In this document: in pieces, positions 1 to 5,295 of the stretch
How positions within the stretch are numbered: the first letter of the stretch is position 1
Layout: each line of letters begins with the position of its first letter
DNA from: UBA668 sp966112835
GTDB taxonomy: Bacteria; Actinomycetota; Acidimicrobiia; Acidimicrobiales; Ilumatobacteraceae
Reading direction: 5' to 3'
DNA: 6,413 bases
Assembly (NCBI GenBank): GCA_966112835.1
Contig: CBHWEI010000236.1
Location: 1 to 6,413, forward strand
The notes under the pieces: model-generated
Told to the model about the DNA's origin: nothing
The model's database searches: none
What the model saw: only the letters and a program-made list of their open reading frames with translations
Made by a program: the position numbers and the translations under genes

Positions 1-56
1 AGGAGGCCGTCAGCGGCATCTGCTGCCGTGTCGAGGGCTTCGAGGATCTCATCCAC
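1..56 (-). CDS. 5' end of an SOS-controlled gene, product unknown (partial)
   Basis: Only about 18 codons are visible; the gene runs off the left edge. I place the start at a GTG (56-54) because it lies exactly 7 nt after the TATAAT of the LexA-box promoter, where transcription should begin, giving a leaderless mRNA. The first residues read (M)DEILEALDTAADAADGLL, an acidic, alanine-rich, probably helical stretch with no recognisable motif. An in-frame ATG at 65-63 overlaps the -10 element, so it would not be in the transcript. An ATG at 52-50 in another frame (MRSSKPSTRQQM...) also stays open to the edge and cannot be excluded. The promoter context predicts a DNA-damage-inducible product, but nothing in the visible protein identifies which one. 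Confidence 0.5.
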   Translation of the reverse strand, partial: MDEILEALDTAADAADGL

Positions 57-63
57 GAAGTCC

Positions 64-92
64 ATTATACGAACATACGTTCGATTCGTCAA
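64..92 (-). promoter_or_regulatory. Near-consensus sigma70/SigA-type promoter
   Basis: On the minus strand the -35 hexamer TTGACG (92-87) and the -10 hexamer TATAAT (69-64) are separated by exactly 17 nt. The predicted transcription start is near 57-56, coinciding with the GTG of the partial gene. This is by far the best promoter in the window. A promoter this strong without repression would be very active, which fits the LexA operator embedded in its spacer. Confidence 0.85.
69..84 (-). promoter_or_regulatory. LexA operator (SOS box)
   Basis: The minus strand reads TCGAACGTATGTTCGT. The core CGAAC-N4-GTTCG is a perfect inverted repeat (83-79 and 74-70). It matches the mycobacterial SOS box TCGAAC-N4-GTTCGA at 11 of 12 defined positions and is close to the Bacillus box CGAACRNRYGTTYC. 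It lies almost wholly within the spacer between -35 and -10, so bound LexA would block RNA polymerase directly. Confidence 0.85.
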
Positions 93-121
93 CAGGAAAT
101 GCAGGAATCTCCCGGGAGCGA

Positions 122-289
122 TCAACCCGTCGCGATGGCGTCGAGGAAGCCGTCGTGCACGCCGATGAACTCCACACCGTCGGCGGGGCCGAACGACCAC
201 GCGATCCGCGCCGATGCGCCGCCGCACGCCGCCAGGGCCAGCAGAGCGAGCAGCAATGCCGTCGGTCGGCGCAACAGGCGGGCGCTCAC
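122..289 (-). CDS. Very small putative lipoprotein (55 aa)
   Basis: The GTG start (289-287) shares GTGA with the stop of the upstream gene, implying translational coupling. The N-terminus has a basic patch (RLLRR, residues 4-8), a hydrophobic core of Leu/Ala (11-20) and a lipobox LAAC with Cys22, so it should be exported, lipidated and held at the outer face of the cytoplasmic membrane. Only about 33 residues follow the Cys (ending VHDGFLDAIATG), with no motif I recognise. Third codon positions are G/C-rich throughout, supporting coding. The mature part is unusually short, so it may be a peptide-like lipoprotein or a truncated remnant. The gene is followed by 29 nt and then the SOS promoter of the next gene. 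Confidence 0.6.
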   Translation of the reverse strand: MSARLLRRPTALLLALLALAACGGASARIAWSFGPADGVEFIGVHDGFLDAIATG

Positions 290-531
290 GGACGGCGTCG
301 CTTGGGGGTGTACCGACGACTCGCCGCGACGCGGGGCGGGGCCTCGCCCAGACGACGGCGCCGGCGGACATCGCGCCATGACCGCAAGAAGGCCGCGAGC
401 GACACGAAGGCCAGCGCACTTTGGTACTCGCCGCTCGACCGAGCGAAGTGATCGCTGATCGGGGCGATCGGCTCGCTCGCCACCGCCTCGCGTCGGGCTT
501 GCTCGAAGTCGTCCCGCGCGTGCTTCGCCAC
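286..531 (-). CDS. Small basic hypothetical protein (81 aa)
   Basis: I do not recognise a family. From the GTG at 531 the protein has a polar N-terminal helix-like region (residues 1-20), a weak hydrophobic stretch (about 36-49, YQSALAFVSLAAFL) and a strongly basic C-terminus (RRRRR at 56-60 and a KRRR near the end). It could be a small membrane-associated or nucleic-acid-binding protein. An alternative GTG at 546 would add five residues; neither start has a clear Shine-Dalgarno sequence. Support comes from G/C-rich third positions and the exact GTGA overlap with the downstream lipoprotein gene, which makes the two look like one transcriptional unit. It is divergent from the anchored secreted protein at 569. 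Confidence 0.55.
   Translation of the reverse strand: MAKHARDDFEQARREAVASEPIAPISDHFARSSGEYQSALAFVSLAAFLRSWRDVRRRRRLGEAPPRVAASRRYTPKRRRP
440..479. repeat. 40-bp imperfect palindrome inside a coding region
   Basis: Outer arms GAGCGA (441-446) and TCGCTC (473-478), extended by one further pair at 440/479, enclose a 3x3-nt internal loop. Inner arms GATCGC (450-455) and GCGATC (464-469) surround an 8-nt loop. All arm positions pair perfectly. It lies within the 81-aa gene. It could be an operator-like dyad or an mRNA structure, or chance in GC-rich DNA. Confidence 0.5.
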
Positions 532-568
532 GACCCATCTTCGCACGGCTGCGTGACATGATCTGCCG

Positions 569-1111
569 ATGTCACGGCCGGCTCTCAGAGCATTGCTCGC
601 AGCGCTGCCGGTGCTGGCGGCTTCGCTGTGGATGCCGGTCGGCGCCGGCACGGCGTCTGCTGCGTGCACCACTGGGCCGACGGAGCTCGAGAGCGTCACG
701 GGCGTTGTCGTGTCGACCACCATCGACCAGGTCGTCGGCGTGATCATGACGGTCCGCGCCGACGACGGCAGCGAGCGCACGGTCCGCTTCGCCGGTCGTA
801 ACCCCGACAACACGCTGTTCGACGGCAGCGAGAACACCGTCGAGGACGCCTGGTTCGGCCCGTTGCCCACCGTGGGCGAGCGGTACGACCTGAAGGGCGC
901 CCCGTCCGGCGGCGCCGACGGGGTGATCGACATCGACATGTGCACGGCCGGTGCGCAGGTGTCGGTGCTCGCCACGTTCGTGACCGTGGCGCCCGACCAC
1001 ACGGCCACCGCGTCGGCCACCGGGATCATCGCCGTCGTCGTCGGTGTGGCGCTCGGCGGCTTGCTGATCGGCGCGCTCCTGCGCCGCCGGAGGGTGCCCG
1101 ATGAGCGCTGA
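569..1111 (+). CDS. Exported protein with C-terminal membrane anchor (180 aa)
   Basis: The topology is clear although no family is recognised. An N-terminal Sec signal peptide (residues 1 to about 32, arginine then a Leu/Ala core, ending GTASAAC) precedes an extracytoplasmic domain of about 110 residues rich in beta-prone sequence (for example ESVTGVVVSTTIDQVVGVI). A single transmembrane helix follows (about 152-171, GIIAVVVGVALGGLLIGALL) with a short basic tail RRRRVPDER inside the cell. Two cysteines, one just after the signal peptide and one near the end of the ectodomain (DIDMCTAG), could form a disulfide. A weak NANNNT -10 element (CATGAT, 557-562) sits 6 nt before the ATG, consistent with a leaderless start. 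The end overlaps the next gene by 11 nt, so the two are probably co-transcribed and coupled. Confidence 0.8.
   Translation: MSRPALRALLAALPVLAASLWMPVGAGTASAACTTGPTELESVTGVVVSTTIDQVVGVIMTVRADDGSERTVRFAGRNPDNTLFDGSENTVEDAWFGPLPTVGERYDLKGAPSGGADGVIDIDMCTAGAQVSVLATFVTVAPDHTATASATGIIAVVVGVALGGLLIGALLRRRRVPDER
1089..1094 (+). promoter_or_regulatory. Shine-Dalgarno sequence for the 1101 start
   Basis: GGAGGG lies 6 nt before the ATG at 1101, inside the end of the preceding gene. It is the strongest ribosome binding site in the window and fixes the start of the overlapping downstream gene, in contrast to the apparently leaderless starts elsewhere. Confidence 0.7.
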
Positions 1112-1434
1112 TCCAGAACTCGTCGTCGGTCGGCGCAACTCGTTGCGATCGACGATCGCCATGTCGGCCCTGGTCGCGCTGATTCTGCCGGGGGCCGGCG
1201 CGCTCATCATCCCTTCGGTGCTGGCCGACGACCCCACCCAGTTCGGCCCGTTCCTCTGGGTGGCGTTCTGGGGATGCATACCGTTCCTGGTCCGGCGCGC
1301 GCAGCGCGTGCACCGCATCGTCGGCCCGGACCTGGTGAGCACCTATCACCGCCGCGAGATGGTGCGCCCGCTGGCCGACGTCGTCGAGGTGGCCCCGTTG
1401 CAGTGGCGTGCTGCCGATGACCGACGGGCCGTAG
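1101..1434 (+). CDS. Two-helix membrane protein with partial PH-like region; apparent frame change near 1407
   Basis: It starts with a strong ribosome binding site, overlapping the previous gene by 11 nt. Predicted membrane helices lie at about residues 17-42 and 47-65. A cytoplasmic stretch (GPDLVSTYHRREMVRPLADVVEV) resembles the first strands of bacterial PH-like (bPH) domains, but too little follows for a whole domain. The frame has no stop of its own and stays open into the dioxygenase gene, giving a nominal 463-residue fusion. However, from about 1407 the third-position G/C bias collapses in this frame and appears in the +1 frame (GTG CTG CCG ATG ACC GAC GGG CCG), which ends at TAG 1432-1434. 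I therefore infer a protein of about 110 residues with an indel or sequencing error near 1407. A genuine membrane-anchored dioxygenase fusion remains possible. Confidence 0.5.
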
Positions 1435-1456
1435 CCCGCCGCGACCGGCTGCCGCC

Positions 1457-1462
1457 TACTGT
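1457..1462 (+). promoter_or_regulatory. Candidate -10 element for a leaderless dioxygenase mRNA
   Basis: TACTGT matches TANNNT and ends 7 nt before the ATG at 1470, the spacing expected if transcription starts at the A of the start codon. No convincing -35 is visible. It supports an independent start for the dioxygenase. Confidence 0.4.
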
Positions 1463-1469
1463 GGACGGC

Positions 1470-2492
1470 ATGGCTCACGAGATCCCCGTCGTCGACATCG
1501 GACCCTTCCTCGCCGGCGAGGACGGCACCCCGGCCGCCACGGCCATCGAAGCCGCGGCCACCGAAGTCGGCTTCTTCCAGGTGATCGGCCACGGCGTACC
1601 GACCAACGTGCTGGACGACGTGTACGCCGCGGCGTACGCATTCTCGGCGCTCCCCACCGCCACCAAGGAGCAGTTCCGCAGCCCCCACCCGTACCGCGGC
1701 GTGCACCTGCGGCCCGACGAGCACGGCGCGGTCCGCCTCGAGCGGTTCCTCGCCGCACGGTTCGACGACGCCGACGCGGCCATCGCCGCGGGCATCGACC
1801 CGGCGTTGGCCGACTACTACCACCCCAACGTGTGGCCCACCGAGCCTGCCGACTTCCGTCGCGCGGTCGAGGCGCTGTTCGCGCACACGCAGGTGCTCGG
1901 TGGCGCGTTGATGCGCCTGTTCGGCATCGCGCTGGGCATCGGCGTCGACGGGTTCGACGGCCAGATCGAACCGAACGCGTCGAGCTTCGCCATCAACCAC
2001 TACCCGGCCCGGCAGGGGGCGGTCGCCGCACCGTCGGCCGACGGGCAGCCCGAGCTGCTTTTCCACGAGCACTCCGACGGCAACGCGCTCACGGTGCTCC
2101 ACCAGCGCGGGCAGTTCGAGGGGTTGCAGGTGAACCGGCTCGACGCACCGGGCGAGTGGATCCCGGTGCCGGTGCGCGACGACGCGTTCGTCATCAACGT
2201 CGGCCGGCTCATGAGCCGTTGGACGAACGACCACTGGCCCGCCACGTTGCACCGTGTGGTCGCCTCGCCCGACCCGATGCTGCAGCGCACCACGCTCACC
2301 ACGTTCCACATGCCGGCGCTGCACACCACCATCGCACCCATCAGTCGTTTCGTCGACGAGCACGGTCCGCGCTACGAGGCGCTGACCACCTACGAGTCCG
2401 AGAAGTCGAGCATCAAGTCGTACACGCAGCCGCGCCAAGACGGCCTGGTGGTGGACCCGGCCGTGGTGCAGTTCGCGGCGGGGACGAAGTAA
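1470..2492 (+). CDS. 2-oxoglutarate/Fe(II) dioxygenase, isopenicillin-N-synthase-like (340 aa)
   Basis: A non-heme iron oxygenase of the plant-type DIOX_N/2OG-FeII_Oxy family, acting in the cytoplasm on an unknown small molecule with O2 and probably 2-oxoglutarate. The N-terminal domain begins IPVVDIGPF (residues 5-13) and has the typical GFFQVIGHGVP (34-44). The jelly-roll core has NHYP (176-179), the iron ligands H201 and D203 in HSDGNALTVL, a distal iron ligand H261 in LHRVV, and R273 in QRTTLT as the expected 2-oxoglutarate carboxylate ligand. Length and motif order match whole family members, so ATG 1470 is a natural start; it also begins exactly at the conserved N-terminal strand and has a -10 element at leaderless spacing. 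An in-frame extension back to 1101 would add a membrane region foreign to this family. Substrate cannot be told: the family includes hydroxylases, desaturases, ring-forming enzymes and ethylene-forming enzyme. Confidence 0.88.
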   Translation: MAHEIPVVDIGPFLAGEDGTPAATAIEAAATEVGFFQVIGHGVPTNVLDDVYAAAYAFSALPTATKEQFRSPHPYRGVHLRPDEHGAVRLERFLAARFDDADAAIAAGIDPALADYYHPNVWPTEPADFRRAVEALFAHTQVLGGALMRLFGIALGIGVDGFDGQIEPNASSFAINHYPARQGAVAAPSADGQPELLFHEHSDGNALTVLHQRGQFEGLQVNRLDAPGEWIPVPVRDDAFVINVGRLMSRWTNDHWPATLHRVVASPDPMLQRTTLTTFHMPALHTTIAPISRFVDEHGPRYEALTTYESEKSSIKSYTQPRQDGLVVDPAVVQFAAGTK

Positions 2493-2606
2493 CCGAAGAA
2501 GTACTTGCGTGTGCGTTCGTGAAGGCGCACGCTGAACTCAGAAGCCACTTCCCCCTGATGGGGACTCGCAGGACACAAGGCCTGCATTTCAAAGGGGCTG
2601 ACGACC
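2493..2606. other. Hairpin-rich convergent intergenic spacer
   Basis: This 114-nt gap between converging genes is about 57% G+C, clearly below its neighbours. It holds three small dyads in series: 2507-2514 with 2525-2532, CCCC/GGGG at 2552-2563, and GCAGG/CCTGC at 2568-2585. No coding sequence is supported. It may serve as transcription termination or be a copy of an interspersed repeat; the sequence alone does not decide. Confidence 0.5.
2507..2532 (+). terminator. Possible terminator of the dioxygenase gene
   Basis: Arms GCGTGTGC (2507-2514) and GCGCACGC (2525-2532) form an 8-bp stem with one G-T wobble and a 10-nt loop, starting 15 nt after the dioxygenase stop. There is no T-run afterwards, so it would be a U-less type of terminator. 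Confidence 0.4.
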
Positions 2607-2633
2607 GAGGGGCGCCTCCCAGAGACGCCCCTC
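2607..2633. terminator. Strong hairpin terminator between converging genes
   Basis: GAGGGGCG (2607-2614) and CGCCCCTC (2626-2633) pair perfectly over 8 bp. After a C/A mismatch, CTC/GAG adds 3 bp around a CCA loop. It overlaps the TGA stop of the minus-strand lyase gene (2634-2632) and could stop transcription from both sides. No T-run follows on either strand. Confidence 0.65.
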
Positions 2634-3501
2634 AGCCGCGTGTGGCGATGGCGTCGACCACGGCCAGCAGGCGCTGTGCGTTGGCGACGTGCAGGTTCTC
2701 GATCATGCGGCCGTTGAAGGTGACGACGCCCTTGCCGGCGGCGATGCCCTCCTCGAACGCGGCGATCAACCCGCGGGCGTTCTCGACGTCGTCGGCCGAC
2801 GGGGCCCACACGTCGTTGCAGATGCCGACCTGACCGGGGTGGATGAGGGTCTTGCCGTCGAAGCCCATCTCGAACCCCTGCACGCACTCGGCGCGGAACC
2901 CTTCGTCGTCCTTCACGTCGTTGTACACGCCGTCGAGGATGACCTTGCCGGCCTCGCGAGCGGCGGCCAGTGCCGTGGCCAGGTGGGGCACCAGCGGGTG
3001 ACGGCCGGGCGCGCCGAGCGACGAGCGCAGCTCGCGGGCCAGGTCGTTGGTGCCCATCACGAGCACCTCCACCCGCCAGTGCGCGGCGATGGCGCGCACG
3101 TCGAAGATGGCGGTGGGAGTCTCGACCATCGCCCAGATCTTCATGTCGGGATGGGCGCCGGCGGCGTCGAGGCGGTCGGACACCTGGTCGAGGTACTCCA
3201 CCGAGCCGACCTTGGGGATGACCACCGCGCCGGCACCCGACTGGGCGGCCGCGGCCAGGTCGTCGACGCCCCATGCCGTGTCCAGGCCGTTGCAGCGGAT
3301 GGTGAGCTCGCGCGAGCCGTACTCGCCCGACGAGGCGGCGGCCACGGCGTTGGCGCGTGCGGCTTCCTTGGCGTCGGGTGCGACCGCGTCCTCCAGGTCG
3401 AAGATGATCGCATCGGCGTCGATGGTCTTGGCCTTCTCGAGCGCACGCTCGTTGGCCGCGGGCATGTACAGGACGGAACGGCGGGGGCGGAGATCGCTCA
3501 T
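2632..3501 (-). CDS. CoA-ester lyase/thioesterase, CitE-like (HpcH/HpaI family, 289 aa)
   Basis: A TIM-barrel enzyme of the citrate-lyase-beta/malyl-CoA lyase superfamily, predicted to cleave or hydrolyse a malyl- or citramalyl-type CoA ester using a divalent metal. Visible landmarks are RRSVLYMPA at the N-terminus (7-15), DLEDAV (35-40), the CoA/substrate arginine R69 in RCNGLDT, IPKVGS (95-100), the metal ligands E127 (MVETPTA) and D153 (GTNDLA), and the HPGQV signature (221-225). Length matches stand-alone CitE-like proteins, and no alpha or gamma citrate lyase subunits lie nearby, so a true citrate lyase is unlikely. It is second in a minus-strand operon, 17 nt after another lyase of the same superfamily, with a weak ribosome binding site AGAAAGAG (3516-3509). 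Candidate activities are (3S)-malyl-CoA thioesterase (Mcl2-like), citramalyl-CoA lyase or malyl-CoA lyase. Confidence 0.85.
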   Translation of the reverse strand: MSDLRPRRSVLYMPAANERALEKAKTIDADAIIFDLEDAVAPDAKEAARANAVAAASSGEYGSRELTIRCNGLDTAWGVDDLAAAAQSGAGAVVIPKVGSVEYLDQVSDRLDAAGAHPDMKIWAMVETPTAIFDVRAIAAHWRVEVLVMGTNDLARELRSSLGAPGRHPLVPHLATALAAAREAGKVILDGVYNDVKDDEGFRAECVQGFEMGFDGKTLIHPGQVGICNDVWAPSADDVENARGLIAAFEEGIAAGKGVVTFNGRMIENLHVANAQRLLAVVDAIATRG

Positions 3502-3518
3502 GGCTGTGCTCTTTCTGC

Positions 3519-4580
3519 TCAGAATCCGTACGACGCGGCCAGCTCGGGGTCGCGGGCGGCCAACTGGCGGGCCAGCTCGACGACTACCTTGCACTGCTTC
3601 ACCGAGGCGTCGTCCTCCATCTTGCCGTCGAGCATGATGGCGCCGGTGCCGTCGCCCATGGCGTCGATGACGCGCTGCGCCTGCCGGACGTCCTCGGGGC
3701 GGGGACTGAAGACACGCTTGGCGATGTCGACCTGCGCGGGATGCAGGCTCCACGCGCCCACGCAGCCGAGCAGGTAGGCGTTGCGGAACTGGTCCTCGCA
3801 GGCGACGGTGTCCTTGATGTCGCCGAACGGCCCGTAGAACGGCAGCAGGCCGAACGTGACGCACGCGTCGACCATGCGGGCGATGGTGTAGTGCCACAGG
3901 TCCTGCTGGAAGGTGGCGCGAGGAGCCGAGTACTCGGGGCCGTCGGCGCCCTGCGGCGGGTCGACGCGCACCACGTAGTCGGGGTGGCCGCCGCCCACGC
4001 GCGTGGTCTTCATGCGCCGGTTCGCGGCCAGGTCGGCCGGGCCGAGCGACAGGCCCTGCATGCGCGGCGAGGCGGCGCAGATGGCCTCGATGTTGGCGAC
4101 GCCGCGGGCGGTCTCGAGGATGGCGTGCACGAGCAGCGGCTTCTTCAGGCCGGCCTTCGCCTCGAGCTGGGCGAGCAGCCGGTCGACGTAGTGGATGTCC
4201 TCGGGCCCCTCCACCTTCGGGACCATGATGACGTCGAGCTTGTCGCCGATCTCGCCGACCAGCGTGGTGAGGTCGTCGAGCGCCCACGGCGAGTCCAGGC
4301 TGTTGATGCGCGTCCACAGCTGCGTCGTGCCCATGTCGACCGTCGTGCCGACGTGGACCAGCCCGGCGCGGGCGGCTTCCTTGTCGGCCATGGGGATGGC
4401 GTCCTCGAGGTTGCCGAGCAGGATGTCGACCGTCGGGATGATGTCGGGCAGCTTCGACACCAGCTTCTCGTTCTGCGGCGGGAAGAAGTGGATGACCCGG
4501 CTGGGGCGGAACGGGATCTCGCGGACGGGCTCGGGGGCACCGACGGCGAGCGGCTTGAAGAAGTCACGAGGGCTGCGCAC
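3519..4580 (-). CDS. Malyl-CoA/beta-methylmalyl-CoA lyase-like enzyme (HpcH/HpaI family, 353 aa)
   Basis: It resembles the malyl-CoA/beta-methylmalyl-CoA lyases (Mcl1) of Rhodobacter and Chloroflexus more than CitE. The Mcl1-like marks are GDKLDVIMVPKV (112-123), the SPRMQGLSLGPADLAA block (171-186), MKTTRVGG (190-197), the GPFGDIKD segment (250-257), LHPAQV (279-284) and a C-terminal lid ending in an ASVKQ motif (325-329). R91, E156 and D183 are the expected substrate and metal residues. Such enzymes reversibly split malyl-CoA to acetyl-CoA and glyoxylate, or methylmalyl-CoA to propionyl-CoA and glyoxylate. The protein is longer than typical Mcl1 because of an N-terminal extension and an insert around 198-222. 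The DLED motif of the family reads NLED (57-60). It starts with GTG, 6 nt after a -10 element, and heads the operon with the CitE-like gene. Confidence 0.82.
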   Translation of the reverse strand: MRSPRDFFKPLAVGAPEPVREIPFRPSRVIHFFPPQNEKLVSKLPDIIPTVDILLGNLEDAIPMADKEAARAGLVHVGTTVDMGTTQLWTRINSLDSPWALDDLTTLVGEIGDKLDVIMVPKVEGPEDIHYVDRLLAQLEAKAGLKKPLLVHAILETARGVANIEAICAASPRMQGLSLGPADLAANRRMKTTRVGGGHPDYVVRVDPPQGADGPEYSAPRATFQQDLWHYTIARMVDACVTFGLLPFYGPFGDIKDTVACEDQFRNAYLLGCVGAWSLHPAQVDIAKRVFSPRPEDVRQAQRVIDAMGDGTGAIMLDGKMEDDASVKQCKVVVELARQLAARDPELAASYGF

Positions 4581-4602
4581 GGCTCAAGGTTAGGTTGGTG
4601 CA
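4581..4602. promoter_or_regulatory. Compact divergent promoter with overlapping -10 elements
   Basis: The 22-bp gap separates two GTG starts. On the minus strand TAACCT (4592-4587) lies 6 nt before the GTG at 4580. On the plus strand TAGGTT (4591-4596) lies 6 nt before the GTG at 4603. Both match TANNNT and share the TA at 4591-4592. No good -35 is visible on either side. The spacing implies leaderless mRNAs for both genes, and two polymerases could not open both elements at once. Confidence 0.6.
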
Positions 4603-5295
4603 GTGGCGCACCCGAATTTCGACGCGATCCTGTTCGACGCGGGCGGCATCTTCCTGCTGCCCGACCCCACCATCCTGGGCCCGCTGCTGGCCTACCACGA
4701 CGGCGATCCGTCGGTGCAGGCCCACGTGCGCGCGCACTACGCGGGCATGGCGGCGAAGAGCGCCGCGGGTGCCGCCGAGCGGTTCTGGCACGACTACAAC
4801 GTGGCCTACGTGCGTGCGGTCGGGGTGCCCGAGCACGACGTGGAACTGGCCGCCGAGGTGCTCGAGCACACCCGCAACGCGTGGACGTGGCGGTGGCCCA
4901 TCCCCGAGAGCGTGCAGGCGCTGCGCGACCTGCAGGCTGCTGACGTGCCGGTGGGTGTGGTCAGCAACGCCAGCGGACAGATCGCCGAGGTGCTCAGCCG
5001 CAGCGGGGTCTGCCAGGCCGGGCCCGGGCCGCACACGCCGGTGCGGGTCATCATCGACAGCCACCTGGTGGGCGTCGCCAAACCCGACCCGCACATCTTC
5101 GACTTCGCGCTCGAGCACTTCCCGGGCATCGAACGCAGCCGCATCGCCTACGTCGGCGACTCGGTGACCATGGATGTCGGCGGGGCGCGTGCGGCCGGGC
5201 TGCACCCCATCCTGCTCGACCCGTTCGACGATCATCCGGGTGCCGACTTCGAGCGCATCACCAGCCTGCTGCAATTGCTCCCAGCCGCGGGTTGA
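4603..5295 (+). CDS. HAD-superfamily hydrolase (230 aa)
   Basis: A haloacid-dehalogenase-like hydrolase of the C1-cap (HAD-IA type) group, likely cytoplasmic, substrate unknown. Motif I is FDAGGIF with the nucleophile D12; motif II is VVSNAS with S121; motif III is the lysine K160 in AKPDP; motif IV is GDSVTMD with D186 and D191. The helical segment between motifs I and II (about 20-95) is the expected cap. The second Asp of the phosphatase motif DxD is Gly (DAGG), as in several HAD-IA members, so classical phosphomonoesterase chemistry is not assured. It starts at a GTG directly at the conserved N-terminus, with a -10 element 6 nt upstream and no leader. It shares a 22-bp divergent promoter region with the lyase operon and overlaps the PhyH gene tail-to-tail by 38 bp. 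Confidence 0.85.
   Translation: MAHPNFDAILFDAGGIFLLPDPTILGPLLAYHDGDPSVQAHVRAHYAGMAAKSAAGAAERFWHDYNVAYVRAVGVPEHDVELAAEVLEHTRNAWTWRWPIPESVQALRDLQAADVPVGVVSNASGQIAEVLSRSGVCQAGPGPHTPVRVIIDSHLVGVAKPDPHIFDFALEHFPGIERSRIAYVGDSVTMDVGGARAAGLHPILLDPFDDHPGADFERITSLLQLLPAAG

Noticed and set aside
63..65. ATG overlapping the TATAAT as start of the left-edge gene
   Set aside because: It lies within the -10 element, upstream of where this promoter would start transcription.
109..118. CTCCCGGGAG perfect palindrome as terminator of the lipoprotein gene
   Set aside because: It has no loop, so it cannot form a normal hairpin, and a 10-bp GC palindrome is not rare at this composition.
1425..1438. CGGGC-CGTA-GCCCG as a terminator after the small membrane protein
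   Set aside because: Only 5 bp with a 4-nt loop and no T-run; such dyads are common by chance in DNA this GC-rich.
1026..2438. Long open frame on the minus strand opposite the dioxygenase gene
   Set aside because: It is antisense to a gene with full family motifs; the translation is Arg/Val/Asp/Gly-rich low-complexity sequence typical of a high-GC shadow frame.
3741..4943. Long open plus-strand frame opposite the malyl-CoA lyase-like gene
   Set aside because: It has no motifs, is Val/Arg/Asp/Gly-biased, and crosses from antisense of one clear gene into the wrong frame of the HAD gene.
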